From assembly GCA_037975125.1 (NCBI GenBank), contig CM075857.1, positions 73,427,345 through 73,491,344 of the forward strand: DNA of 64,000 bases. The letters run 5' to 3'. Below the pieces are notes generated by a model. It worked only from the letters and a program-made list of their open reading frames with translations, was not told the DNA's origin and did no database searches. How positions within the stretch are numbered: the stretch's first letter is position 1; each line of letters opens with the position of its first letter. Made by a program: the position numbers and the translations under genes. This document shows positions 1 through 18,335 of the stretch, piece after piece. Origin of the DNA: Latrodectus hesperus. Its lineage: Eukaryota; Arthropoda; Arachnida; Araneae; Theridiidae.

Positions 1-7030
<7,030 letters not shown>

Positions 7031-7284
7031 CGGAACAGGTGCCATATAATCCATGACGCCAAATTCTGAGATTTGTGATTTTTTGGCGGATTTTCTGATG
7101 TTTCAACCTCGTTTTTGTTACGTCATACACATGGAGACCTATAACAATTATGCAGAAAATTCTATTTTGGTAACCCTAGTATTTACGTCATCATGCACGT
7201 CACGATACATCATCTTGGCAATGTTTCTTCATCGCCAAAAAATTCAGAATTTGGAATCATGGATTCTACGGCACCTGTGCCCGT
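7031..7284. mobile_element. MITE-like element with terminal inverted repeats
   Basis: The two ends of this roughly 254-bp block are inverted copies. The left arm, read inward from 7036, has CAGGTGCC, then AATCCATGA, CCAAATTCTGA and ATTTTTTGGCG. The reverse complement of the right end, read inward from 7277, has the same four blocks in the same order. They differ by a few substitutions and by an extra 8 bp (GATTTGTG) in the left arm. The arms are about 45-55 bp long. The interior is non-coding and the reading frame across it is incidental. A possible short target duplication (TTCA at 7022-7025 and 7285-7288) is weak. This fits a non-autonomous DNA transposon (MITE or foldback); the superfamily cannot be assigned. 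Confidence 0.7.
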
Positions 7285-8869
7285 TTCACAAACTTTTATT
7301 CATCTATTAAAGCAGAAATTTATTTTATACATTTGGTTTCTAAATCCTATTTTAATTCAATTTTAATACTTATTTTAGTATAATTGTATGGAATTCTTAA
7401 CACTGCAAATTTTGAGCATTTTACTTTGCAGGGATATTTTTAAATACAAAGATTTAAATTTATATAAATCTACTTTTATTGCATAAATATATAATCTAGT
7501 TTTCGTTAAGGATAACAAAAGTAATATATATTTAATTTTTCATACCAAATTTATACTTTTATTTCAAAGATACCATTTATAAAAAGTAATATAATATAAA
7601 TTCTGTAAGTGAGTTATTTTAATATAGGATAAAATCTTGATCAACGTAAGAAAATTTAAATTTTTTTTATGTTATCAGAAGTGCAAATAAAATAAATTTT
7701 TAAATAAATGTACTTTAAAACAAAATGTAACTGAAGACATAAATTTTTCATTCCAAAGCTGATAAAAATATATGTCACACACAACTTGTTAAGAAAAGCA
7801 TGCAGCATTATAAGGAAAGGTTAACTCTAGCATTATAAAAAAGCTTCAAAACAAATAAATAAATACATCGTTTTTAAAATAAATGATACCTTGCGCGGTA
7901 AAATAAACGAAATGAGAAAAAAAACCTATTTCTTATCTGAAAATATATGTCATGCTGTTCTAGGAAATGAAATTAAAATAATGGTTCTGATATCAGACAC
8001 ACATAAAAATAAAGTCCGCAGTCCGCAGATGTTAGTTTACAGGAATATTTTAAAAATTATGTTTACATTTGGGAAAGCATGTATCACATTTACGAAAAAT
8101 AATAAATGAATTCAAAGAAAAAATTGAGAGGCCAAATACAGATTATCTTGAATAGTTTGAAATATATTCAATTATTTTTAAGCAAAGAAAAAGCTATACG
8201 ATTATTTTCAAAATACCATCGCATTATAAATTGGATATTATTGTTGTATGTAATTTAACTGCAGCAAATTTGAATTCATAATATATATGTTTTATGTATG
8301 AAGATAAATGTGTCGATATAACATAACTATGTATTCCTAAACTATTTGTGCACAAAAAGGATAACTTGATTAACATTATACAGTAATATTTCTAAGTAAA
8401 TAAATTAATTGAAGAATATATGGCAATTATTCAGCAAATAATTAGCAATATGTTCGAAACAGATGGAAAAGGAACTGGTTTCAATATACTTACCACCAAG
8501 TAAATTTATTAGCTTGATTAAACATGCGAAGTGTTTGGCTGTCTAGATCCATAGTCATTGATATTATTATTATTATTATGATTATGATTAAATTTATCCA
8601 TAGTCAACGATAAACATATTTAATTAGCTTTCTTTTGGTAAATAGAATTCATCAAGAATGATTTATAGTTAACCTCCAGACAACGAGAAACCACAGTGGA
8701 ATCCGAAATTATAAATTTAAGATTCAAATTCTATAAGATTATATGATATTTCTGAAAATAAAACAGATTAAACAAAAAATAAAACATTAGATTCTCAAAA
8801 TAAAACAGATTAAATAAAACAGAAAGTAATGAACATTTTAAGTAATTTTGCCAAATATGAATAAAGTTA
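7285..8869. other. AT-rich DNA, no gene seen
   Basis: Low-complexity AT-rich sequence with no recognisable protein, RNA gene or repeat boundary. Confidence 0.5.
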
Positions 8870-9880
8870 TTGAGGAAGAGCATACTAGATAGCATTCAGT
8901 CTAATCTTGTGACACGGTTCGTCTTTAATTCTATATTTTTTCTGAGACAAAATGGGAACAATAACACATGTGGTCTGTATACCAATAATCCATGGTGCTT
9001 TAAGAATTGTCAAATTTTCCAATTAAGCACATGTTATCTTGCAAACGATTCACTCCCTAAAGTCAGGATTCCCGATTTCCTAAATAACAAGCGCTTCAAT
9101 CAGCACATGTTTCGATTGTTGGGTATTTACCAGAAAAAGTATTTGTACCAAAATGAGCCATCCCAAATCCTTCCACGGCTGTTTTAGGAACTTAAATAAA
9201 GATAGTGTGCTGGTTAACACATTAGTGTGATCCTTTTTTTTCTTTTAAGTAGCTGCTGAAAAGCAGAAGTCCAGTTTGGGCAAGCTTTGTCAGCAATGAA
9301 GCATGTTTACGATGGCATCTTGGAGTGGAAGCACTCGCGGACGGCTCTATTCTTTACAATATCGAATTTCGATTGCAAAGCATCTGTCGAAAATATAGGG
9401 CTTAGTCCACGCAGTTACTACCTTTTCATCAGGTGACAAATCCAGAACCACAGAAAATTCAATACCGAATTTTCTGTGATTCTGGAATTGTCGCCTGAGT
9501 TGAATACTGAGATGAAATCGTAACTCGTTCTCTCTCCAATTAACTGGCGTTGAGAATCACTTGTGATATATTGACAAGATGAAATGTCCTATTTTAGTGT
9601 TCATTCTATCATTCTAAATGGGGGTGTCAACGCCTAACTTTCAAAGATATGCAGTGATCAGGATGACTGTCCATTTTTCTGAACTCGTCTGGGCCCATTG
9701 CACTTGACAGTAGACTCTGTAGTGGAAAAGATTTTTGTATTCTTTACGATGGCAAAGGACAAACATGTAAATTAAAAATTGTTGTAAAGTACTGTAACTT
9801 TAGAAATACTAAATATATACCCGAAAATGCATGTCAAATATTGAATTCAAAGGAAACACCCTATTTGAAATTCGTAATCA
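8870..9880. other. Less AT-rich unclassified island
   Basis: This block of about 1 kb has visibly more G and C than its surroundings, which usually marks a transposon or former gene in this window. A 105-codon frame at 8870-9187 (+) is open but begins with TTG. Its only internal ATG is close to its end, so it is unlikely to be translated. An AATAAA lies just after its stop. The right part contains the hairpin listed separately and ends near a CACCCTATTT sequence that could be a transposon terminus. I cannot match it to a known family. It could be a decayed non-autonomous element or an ancient pseudogene. Confidence 0.35.
9430..9497. repeat. Near-perfect hairpin (31-bp stem, 6-nt loop)
   Basis: The left arm (9430-9460) and the right arm (9467-9497) are reverse complements at 28 of 31 positions. 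They are separated by the six bases AATACC. One of the three differences would be a G-U pair in RNA read from the plus strand, leaving two mismatches. Pairing may extend a few bases outward with a small bulge (TTCA at 9425 with TGAA near 9501). The arms are complex sequence, not a microsatellite. A locally inverted duplication or a small-RNA precursor-like fold are both possible. Confidence 0.75.
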
Positions 9881-12800
9881 ACAAATCTTTTTTTTTTTTT
9901 TTTTTGTAATTAGACTAAATTTGATTTATTTACAAAAAGAGCAGAACTAATGATATGCTTATTTTGCAAGAAACAATATTGTCATTAAATAAAGTATTAC
10001 GTAAAGAAATTATGTTTTGTAATGGATATTCTGATATCATCATGAAGCTAAACTTGTATAAATTATGGTATATTTCACGAAATTTATAATAAAATAATTT
10101 AAAAAATTTGTTTAGTCAATAACTAATTTGAATTTACTCATGTAAATTATTCTAAAAAATAATTTATATTTCCTAATAATAATGATAAACAATCAACTCA
10201 TTTTTTATGAAAGGTATGACATAAATGTGCGGTAATAAATTGTTATTCAATCTCAATAAATAAATCAATAACTATGCTATATTTATAAACAAATCAAAAT
10301 AGTCCACATTTCCTTAGCTTAACATATTAAATCTTTCAATCACTGAATTCCTCTCAAAAGTACTAAGCATTGATTTTTCTACTGTAAATTCATTTTAAAT
10401 TTGCTTGTAAATAAAATGAAATGAGAGAGCAACATAAAAGATATTTTGTAAAGGATTCCTATATCGATTTCCATTTTTCAATAAAAAGAATTTTATTCAG
10501 ATGTGCATTCAACAATTTTCGTGAATGATCAATATTCTCTGCTTTCAAATAAACTAGAATTCTGTATTATTTTCATGCGAGAAATGAATATTCATGCCTC
10601 ATTTTCGAAATTTGGATTTCAAATGCCTTTTGAGCAATACAATAAGTTTATGATCTAAAGATATTTCGCAGAATTTCAATTAAGTTACTTACTTTAGAAA
10701 AATATTTGATTAAAATTTACGGTATGAAGATAAACTTCATGCAGATGTAATAGAAAACCCTAAAAAATAAATATACGCTTCAGATTTGATGGAAAATGTA
10801 ATAAAAATGTCTACTTGTGTAAAAGAATTTATGTTACATATATAGTTTTGAAAACTACATTTATAGATAGATATATATATACGAAATATTTAATTTTCTA
10901 ATTACTTTTCACTAACACATTATAAAAGAAATTATTTAAAGATTAAAGACATTACTTGCTTATAAAAATGTTAAAATATCATATAACTACAAGAAGGATT
11001 TCAATTAATTTTTATGAAATCAACAACTTCTAGTAATGATGTTTTGAATAGTTCATACATTTTCATCTGTAACTAATAGTAATTAATTTCCACATCACTG
11101 CCGTTAAATATTTAATAAATTTCTTACATATTTAAATCTATTTAAACGCTAGAATTAAATATCGAATATAAATATTTTAAACATTTAGGTAAATATTAAT
11201 TTTCGAATAAAAATGAAATAACACATTTTTGTACATTTCTTATATCTTATGAAATATTAAGTGTGCTTATTAATAAAATATATGATTTTCCTCAAATTTA
11301 ATCTAGCTTTTAGTGTAAAGAGTAAGTATATTTAATTGAAATGTTATATATTTCATGAAAAACTTTATAAAGATATAGTTTATTGAATTTTAATTGAAAT
11401 ATAAGAAAAATTTTTTTGAGTGATTAACAGTATTTTTTATTTATGTTATAAAGCTTAAGTTACGAATGAAAAGCGAAATACAGTTTATTGCAAAAGTATC
11501 AATTTAATTGTTATAGACTCATTTAATTTAAGATTACAACAAATTAATGTCCATTTAATTCATGCATTCTCTTGAAGTTTGGGAAAATTTAAAGTTTCTG
11601 TTAAAGTGTAGAGCTTACATATCTAGTATAATTATTAAATAATAAAATGTATGCACAGAAATTTAAACAATTTATAAATGAAATTCTTGCCAAAATGAGT
11701 AGCACAAATATGTAGAATTCATGTATTTGTTATCTTCTTTTTTTCTGGTATTTATCAATATTTATTTTATTTAAGGAACTAAACACTGTAAATATTTCAG
11801 ATATTCATATTTTTTTTGTTATTATTTCAAATACAACGTCATAGGAATTAAATTATATATGCGCATTAGTTATGTTGCATATTTGAAACTTCAGCTATAT
11901 TTAATATAATTCGTAAACTATAATGGTTTTTTTAGGAAAAAAACGATGTAATATTTAAATTTACTTATAACAGCCCTTACAGAGTTAAACTGAGGAAATA
12001 AGCAAATGAAAACTGGAAATATCAGAATTTAATACTAATATCTTGGTTGAAACAGAAATGGAATTCACATGTTCTAGAGTAATATTTTCTTTTTATACTT
12101 CCGTGAGATTATTTAACAAAGATAAATTCTTAAGTAGTATGGAAATCAGTTAATAACTTTTTCTCAGAATGCGTTAATTGAATTGAATTTCTAAAGTCGC
12201 AGAGAGAATTAAATAAAGTTTTAGATATTCAGTTTTATTGCAATTTTCCTAAGAAAATATTTAAAAATTGATTAATTTGTAAAAGGAGAAAGTAAAATAA
12301 GACATTTATAAATGTATATTTTAGTATATTCTTTTTGGTGTTTTATGAAATTTTATGATGGAAAATATACCTAAGATTAAACTTTCCTACATACTTTCTT
12401 CTTTAAATATAATGTATTTTAATTATAAATGTTAAATTTTGGTTTTAATGTTTGCCTAAATGAGAGGAACTACAAATAATTTTATTGAAGTTTGAAATTC
12501 AAGCTAATTTAGCAAAGTCCTGAAGTAAATGCAATTTGAAATGTGTACTCAATTTTAATAAATATTTAATTTTATACTTATTCAGAATTTTTATATATTT
12601 TACATACCATTTATTTTATTTATTTTACGTAACAAATATTTGATTATAAATGATAAAATACCTTGTACTTTATTCATTTATGATTAAATATTTCCAAAAA
12701 ATTGTAGTATTTCCCCCTTTTTAAATATTCGAATAAAACAATAATAACATTGAGAGTTACCGGATAGTTATTGATTTTTGGGAGCTCTTAAAATATTTTA

Positions 12801-12890
12801 TACAAATAAATATAATTAAAAGAGCTATTAAAAAATTTTGCTTTTATTGTTGGAATATATCCAAAATGTAGTACTAAATATTCCCATTAA
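9881..12890. other. AT-rich DNA, no gene seen
   Basis: Starts with a run of about 16 T (9890-9905) and continues as AT-rich sequence without coding signal. The T-run could be the tail of an old minus-strand retroelement, but no body is recognisable beside it. Confidence 0.5.
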
Positions 12891-13111
<221 letters not shown>

Positions 13112-14730
13112 TTTACATTCAGATTAGGTTTCCCCTAACATATAACAGAGAATGAATTTTAAAGCAGGAATTGTATTCCATTTTTATATCGACTTAACAA
13201 TTACTTACTTGTAAATTTAATAAAAGAAATACAATATCTATAATAATATTTATTATTTTACTGTGTAATATTTTTTACAAATTAGGAAAGAATATAGCTC
13301 ATTCTGATTTCGTAACTTCTGATATTAATTAAATTAAGCAATTTGTATAGAAAATGAAATGCATTCTGCCATTTTAAATGTAATGGCATACAAATGTATG
13401 AATTTGTTAAACAAGACAGTAATATAATATAATGCATACTTTTACATAATTTGCAATTTATACTAAACTCCTTATATGATTTGCAAATTAAAATAATTAA
13501 TATTTAAATAGTTTGCAAATAAAAGCATATATATATTGATAACTTTATCAATTATGTTTCTATCAATTTATCCATCAATTGATCAATTATGTTCTTTAAA
13601 AGTAATACCATTACGTTCACATGAAAATATGCTTGCTTGATTCTAACCGAATTTCACATTACACAAGGATATTTAAAATATTGTAATACAAGTAGGAAAT
13701 ATGTGGCGTAACATTTGAAGTACGAATTCAAAATTTTTATATTTTCAATATATATAATATTAAAAGTTTATTCCATTGTGTATCCAAAAGTAAATGATTT
13801 TTGAAGGAACGTCCAAATTAAAAAATATGTTATTATGTAATTTTTGATAGCAAGTACAATTAATATATTTAAAGAACGAATAACATTAAATAAATACACG
13901 TTTGTTTCTTTAAGACTTGCTTTTGTTTTAAATTATAGAGTTTTTTCAAAATTTATATTGTTTTACATTAATATTATTATGTCTGAAATTGAACAATATT
14001 ACATTTACTGAGAAACATTTTTTCCAGTAAACCATCATAATATTGATATCTCAAGTAATAGTCTTATTTTGAATATCTGTGATAAAATTAGATATGTAAT
14101 TAATTAAAATACCTTATAATCTTAAGTAAGCAACTTTGGTAAATTAGTATTTGAGATTAATTATATCGTCTATTAATATTGTTGAAATTATTAAGTAAGT
14201 TGGCAATAAGTTATTAATAATATTTTTTACTATTTTAATATGACAAATTTACATATTTTTCATTAGCATAAATTAAAATTTTACTGTGTATACTTGCCTG
14301 GAGTATTTAACTTTATGATTGAGTTTAAATTGAAAAGCATATAAGAAACAGTAGCTTGTGTATTTACTTAAGTTATGTCAGTATGTTTTAAGATGACAGA
14401 TATATGTAAGAAGCAAATGTATTCCATGCTTTATTTATACAATCATCCGTATAATTTGTAAAGTAAAAAGAAATATTAACAAATGTTTTGGTTTTACTAT
14501 TAAACAGTTATTTATAAATTAAAATATCTAAACATTTCCTATAAGTTTCAAATATTTAGCTATATTTAATCTTTAATAATTTAATAAATATTTTTGAAAT
14601 ATTTATTTTTAGATTCATTTTCATAAAGTATTTTAATAACTATTTATAGTAATACATTTTTATTAGTTTCTTAAGATTTCTTTGCGGTTGTTTTTATATT
14701 TATTTCAAATACTATGTTTTTTCATTTTTA
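13112..14730. other. AT-rich DNA, no gene seen
   Basis: No coding, RNA or repeat structure recognised. Short runs such as repeated ATCAATT near 13540-13590 are simple AT-rich drift. Confidence 0.5.
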
Positions 14731-16130
14731 CCTTAAGCCAGCACTGTCCAAAGCAAGGCCCACGAGCCGCTTGCGTCCCGCGTTCCGTTCTTCTGCGGCC
14801 CACAGTTGAGTTTTTAATATTAAAACTGAAGAATAAATTTTTCCATTTCTTTCAAATTTTGTTAATAGAAAGGATTTTATTTTTATATGGTATTATAAAT
14901 AAGTAACTTAAATATAGAATCGTATTTGTACGTACGTATTTGTGAGTCCCATCCCAACTCGTGTCTTGCGCCTTATTCACTGCGCGTAGTTGTCTGTCAA
15001 GGCAGTTGCACAGAACAACAGAAGTTGCACTGCTTTTCAAAAGCCACCCGATTCGACAGAGAAAATCATTGAGATTAAAATTGCAACTGATTGATGCGTA
15101 TTGATTCCCCGCTAACCGTCGGGCGTTCGGACAGAGATACAACCAATCAACGGCTAATCCGTTGATTGGTTGTCATTTGACGCGACGAATATTGTGTGGT
15201 AGCAATTTAGTAATCGTAGTGGTTGTGTGTAAATAGACCGTTTATTTATTTCTTTTGTCAAGTTAAACTTGTGATTTAATTAAAGAGTAAACAGAACTAT
15301 CTTGCGCAACATAACATGTCTCATTATGCCTGTGTAGAAGCGAAAAGTAAGTGATAAAAATTGTGCATTTAATTAAAAATGGGAATTAGACTATTTGATC
15401 TGCAACAATAACAATAAAATTCAGTGTACGATTTGTATGCAAGTTTGTCGGTGAACAAGGAATACGATGTGAAATGGCGCTTTACTACTTTACATGAAGA
15501 AAACTACAAAAAAAATATCAGTGAAGCAAGTAATGTTATTGTAGTTGAGTATAAAAAAAACTAATACAAAAAAGTATATTTTCAAAAGTAAGTACAGATA
15601 ATGAACAAAGTTTGGCTGCGTCTTATGAAGTTTCTTTATTATTAGCCAAAACAAAAAAAAACATTCAGTGAGGGGATTTTAATGATAACATACGCAGTTT
15701 CAATGGCTCAACGCTTCATGCAAGAAAAGTTGGAGGAAAAGCTTGAGCCTGTAGCATATTTCTCACCAAACAGTGGCGCTATAAGTAGAGAATATGAACG
15801 AATACGTTTCGAAAAAATCATGTGATTGCATTTTGGATGGCGAATATTACTCAACATGCTTGGATGAAAGCACCGACCAATCAGATATCAGTCAATTATT
15901 ATTATATGTTGCATTCCAAAATACTACTATTACGGAAGAAATGTTAAACTTGATACCTTTACCCGGAACAATTAAAGGCACAGATATCAATCTAGCTGTC
16001 AATAAAACTGCCATAGAATACGGAGTATTTCAAAAATGTTCTTGTATTGTAACTGATGGAACAGTGACAGGATTCGTGGGGCTTCTTAAAGAAAATGGCA
16101 TTAATTGCCAGTTGTTTTACTGCATCATAT

Positions 16131-16441
16131 ATCAGTGTAACATAACGCGGCGTGGTTCGCATTATGTTTTCGAGCTGAAATTTTGTACCATGAACTTGTC
16201 AACTTCAGGCTATTTCACTTACTCAAAATATCTGACAACACTTTTATTTGATAACAACATAAACATTAATTACTAATATAAACATGAATTATAGATACAC
16301 ATATATTTTGAGATGCATATATTCCTCATCGTCCCGGAGTGGGAGTTTTTCTTCCCTTTTTCATCACACCAACTTTCCGTTCCTTCTCCTCCTCGCCCAC
16401 GCTTTTCCTTCTGTCATTGACTGGCGAGCCCTCACAACCAG
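16131..16441. mobile_element. Solo LTR nested in the hAT transposase
   Basis: A 301-bp segment (16136-16436) begins TGTAACATAACG and ends CCCTCACA, so it has the TG...CA termini of a long terminal repeat. It splits the transposase between CIIYQ and EALCGKSL. It is flanked by ATCAG (16131-16135) and ACCAG (16437-16441), a 5-bp target duplication with one difference. Removing it with one copy of the duplication restores transposase continuity in the same frame. No internal retrotransposon sequence is present, which fits LTR-LTR recombination. Its middle is pyrimidine-rich (CTTCCC, CTCCTCC) and it is less AT-rich than its host. The family (Gypsy, BEL or other) cannot be told. Confidence 0.75.
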
Positions 16442-16571
16442 GAAGCCTTATGTGGAAAATCTTTACGCCAAACGAATGTCATTAAAGTTGTTATAAGAAT
16501 AACAAATCTCATTACAGGTGGAAACAAAGTTTTGACTCAAACAAAGCTTAGTGCTGGGCAATGCGTTGAAC

Positions 16572-16572
<1 letters not shown>

Positions 16573-16603
<31 letters not shown>
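16573..16603 (+). repeat. Poly-T run (31 nt) within transposase Phe codons
   Basis: A 31-nt T run lies exactly where related transposases carry two Phe codons (ERFF before AIRKEIPLFL). It probably arose by slippage at those TTT TTT codons and now encodes a poly-Phe stretch in the relic. Confidence 0.9.
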
Positions 16604-16606
<3 letters not shown>

Positions 16607-17513
16607 ATACGAAAAGAAATACCTTTATTTCTTAAAATTGAAATAAAATCAGATACTTCTGAACTGCAAAATTGTATACAAGATACTTTATTCCTGGCTG
16701 ATCTTATATTAAACTTATTAAACTGATTTGACACAGCTCTTGAACGAAATAAATATGAAGGTACAAGGCAAATGACATAATTACCAGTATTTATGGATAT
16801 GTGACTGGTTTTAGAAGTAAACCGAAATTGTTCAAAGCGTCACTAGAGCAGGATGATTTTTCTTTTTTTCCTTTTGCTAAGAACATTACGCAGAGATGAA
16901 AAATTTTTAAAAATGTACCTTTAAGGTGTCACCTGAAGTACATTGATGATGTAATTGTGGAGTTTGAGCAGCAATTTGCAGATTTTAAGGAATTAGAACA
17001 TGATATATCACTTTTCACTCATCCATTAACAATTGCAACTGAAAGTGTCACTGATTATCAATTGGAATTATGAGACCTACAACCAGACCCCTTTTACAAC
17101 AGCAGGACAGAGTCTGGAAAATATTTTTTTAGCTCCTTGGCCAGCGTTTCCCCAAATTAACCAATCTTGGCTTAAAAATGGATTTGATGATGGGCATAAT
17201 CTATCTTTGTGAAAATGCGTATTCCACAGTGAATTTTATGGAATTTAAATATAGATTTTGACTGTCAGATAAATCACTTACACATGTACTGCATCTGGAA
17301 AAAACTAATATTAATGTTGATATTGAAAGGATTATAAAAGATAAATTAATGAAGAACTAATACAATTTAATGTAACAGTTACATAGTAACTATATTAAAC
17401 CCTATTAAACTTTTCCTTAAAAAATGTGTTTTTTATTTGTGCGGCCCTTCAATTTGCTTAGTAATTTGTATAGGCTCGGGATCAAATTTGGTCTAGACAG
17501 CCCTGCCTTAAGC

Positions 17514-18249
17514 AATATTTTTTATTTATTTTTGCTATATACTTATTATTTGTAGCATATATTTTGAAACACTTGTTTAAAGATTATACATCTTAAATAC
17601 TAAGAACTAAGTATAAAAAACAATGCCATATTGCCATATGCGTATCTTTGTAATAAACAGTTGAAGAATATTTCAATAAATAGAAATAAAATAAGTAAAA
17701 TATTTCAGTCTTATATCATGTACACCTTATCTCCATGATTTATATTAAATCAAACATTAAACCAGGATTCACCGTTGCTCATCATAAAATCTGTTGCGAC
17801 ATGATAAGATTGCAATGCAATGAGAACAAAACGGAATGAAATGTAATATTCATAAGGATCATTTTGGTAAACAATTACCAGATACACAATCTAAACATTT
17901 GAAATTCGATTTTCTGCGGTAGGAATATTATATCAGCAACAGTGCTTCTACAAGTTTCTTGGATAATACCGAAAATGTTGACATAAAATATTTGGCAATA
18001 TATGAAACAGAATATTTGCTCAAAATATATGGCAAGTTGCATTCCAAATTATGGATTTTTCAACGAGAACTGATGCACAAAATTTGTTCTTGCGGGAATG
18101 TTGAATGAATTTTAATGAGAACTGTTATGTGTTTACTTGAAGAAAAACTCTGTAATAGTAATAATTAACTAACTAATTCACATCAGCTTATTAATTAAAA
18201 TTGTAGAAATCTTTCAAATCCAATTAATTTAGTTGAATTTTTATTTTGT

Positions 18250-18335
<86 letters not shown>

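Larger units (their letters stand above)
15420..17360 (+). pseudogene. hAT transposase pseudogene (GTF2IRD2/ZBED-like)
   Basis: Read in pieces and ignoring breaks, this gives a hAT transposase in order. A degenerate BED-type zinc-finger tail lies near 15440-15515 (VNKEYDVKWRF, LHEENY). The catalytic RNase H-like core follows from the ATG at 15794, with LDESTDQSD (first Asp) and IVTDG (second Asp). The CIIYQ block is split by the solo LTR and resumes at 16441 with EALCGKSL and VIKVVIRITNLITGGNK. Next come the CVERFF block, a KEIPLFLK block, and near 16790-16880 YGYVTGFRSKPKLF. The C-terminal dimerisation region (CENAYSTVNFMEFKYRF) lies at about 17207-17258. The longest open piece is 160 codons (15794-16276), and its last third is read-through into the LTR. 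Several stops, frameshifts and a deleted middle segment make it non-functional. Confidence 0.9.
14731..17513 (+). mobile_element. hAT DNA transposon (GTF2IRD2-like), decayed, with 8-bp target duplication
   Basis: The element spans 14739-17505. Its left end begins CAGCACTGTCCAAAGC; the reverse complement of its right end begins CAGGGCTGTCTAGACC. These are imperfect terminal inverted repeats of the hAT CAGNNCTGTC type. The 8-bp sequence CCTTAAGC directly abuts both ends (14731-14738 and 17506-17513). An exact 8-bp target-site duplication is the hallmark of hAT insertion. Inside lies a decayed transposase gene on the plus strand. Its fragments resemble the GTF2IRD2/ZBED-type hAT transposases common in arthropods and domesticated in vertebrates. 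A solo LTR is nested within the gene. Confidence 0.93.

Noticed and set aside
7053..7310. 85-codon frame as a gene
   Set aside because: It crosses the MITE-like element from one inverted arm to the other and has no domain.
8870..9187. 105-codon open frame on the plus strand
   Set aside because: It starts with TTG, has its only ATG near the end, and shows no recognisable domain. Open length of this size can arise by chance in the less AT-rich island.
15794..16276. 160-codon frame as an intact gene
   Set aside because: Only its first two thirds are transposase. The remainder is read-through into the inserted LTR, and upstream and downstream parts are broken.
16284..16496. 70-codon frame as a protein
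   Set aside because: It is mostly the pyrimidine-rich solo LTR followed by the transposase gene read in the wrong frame.
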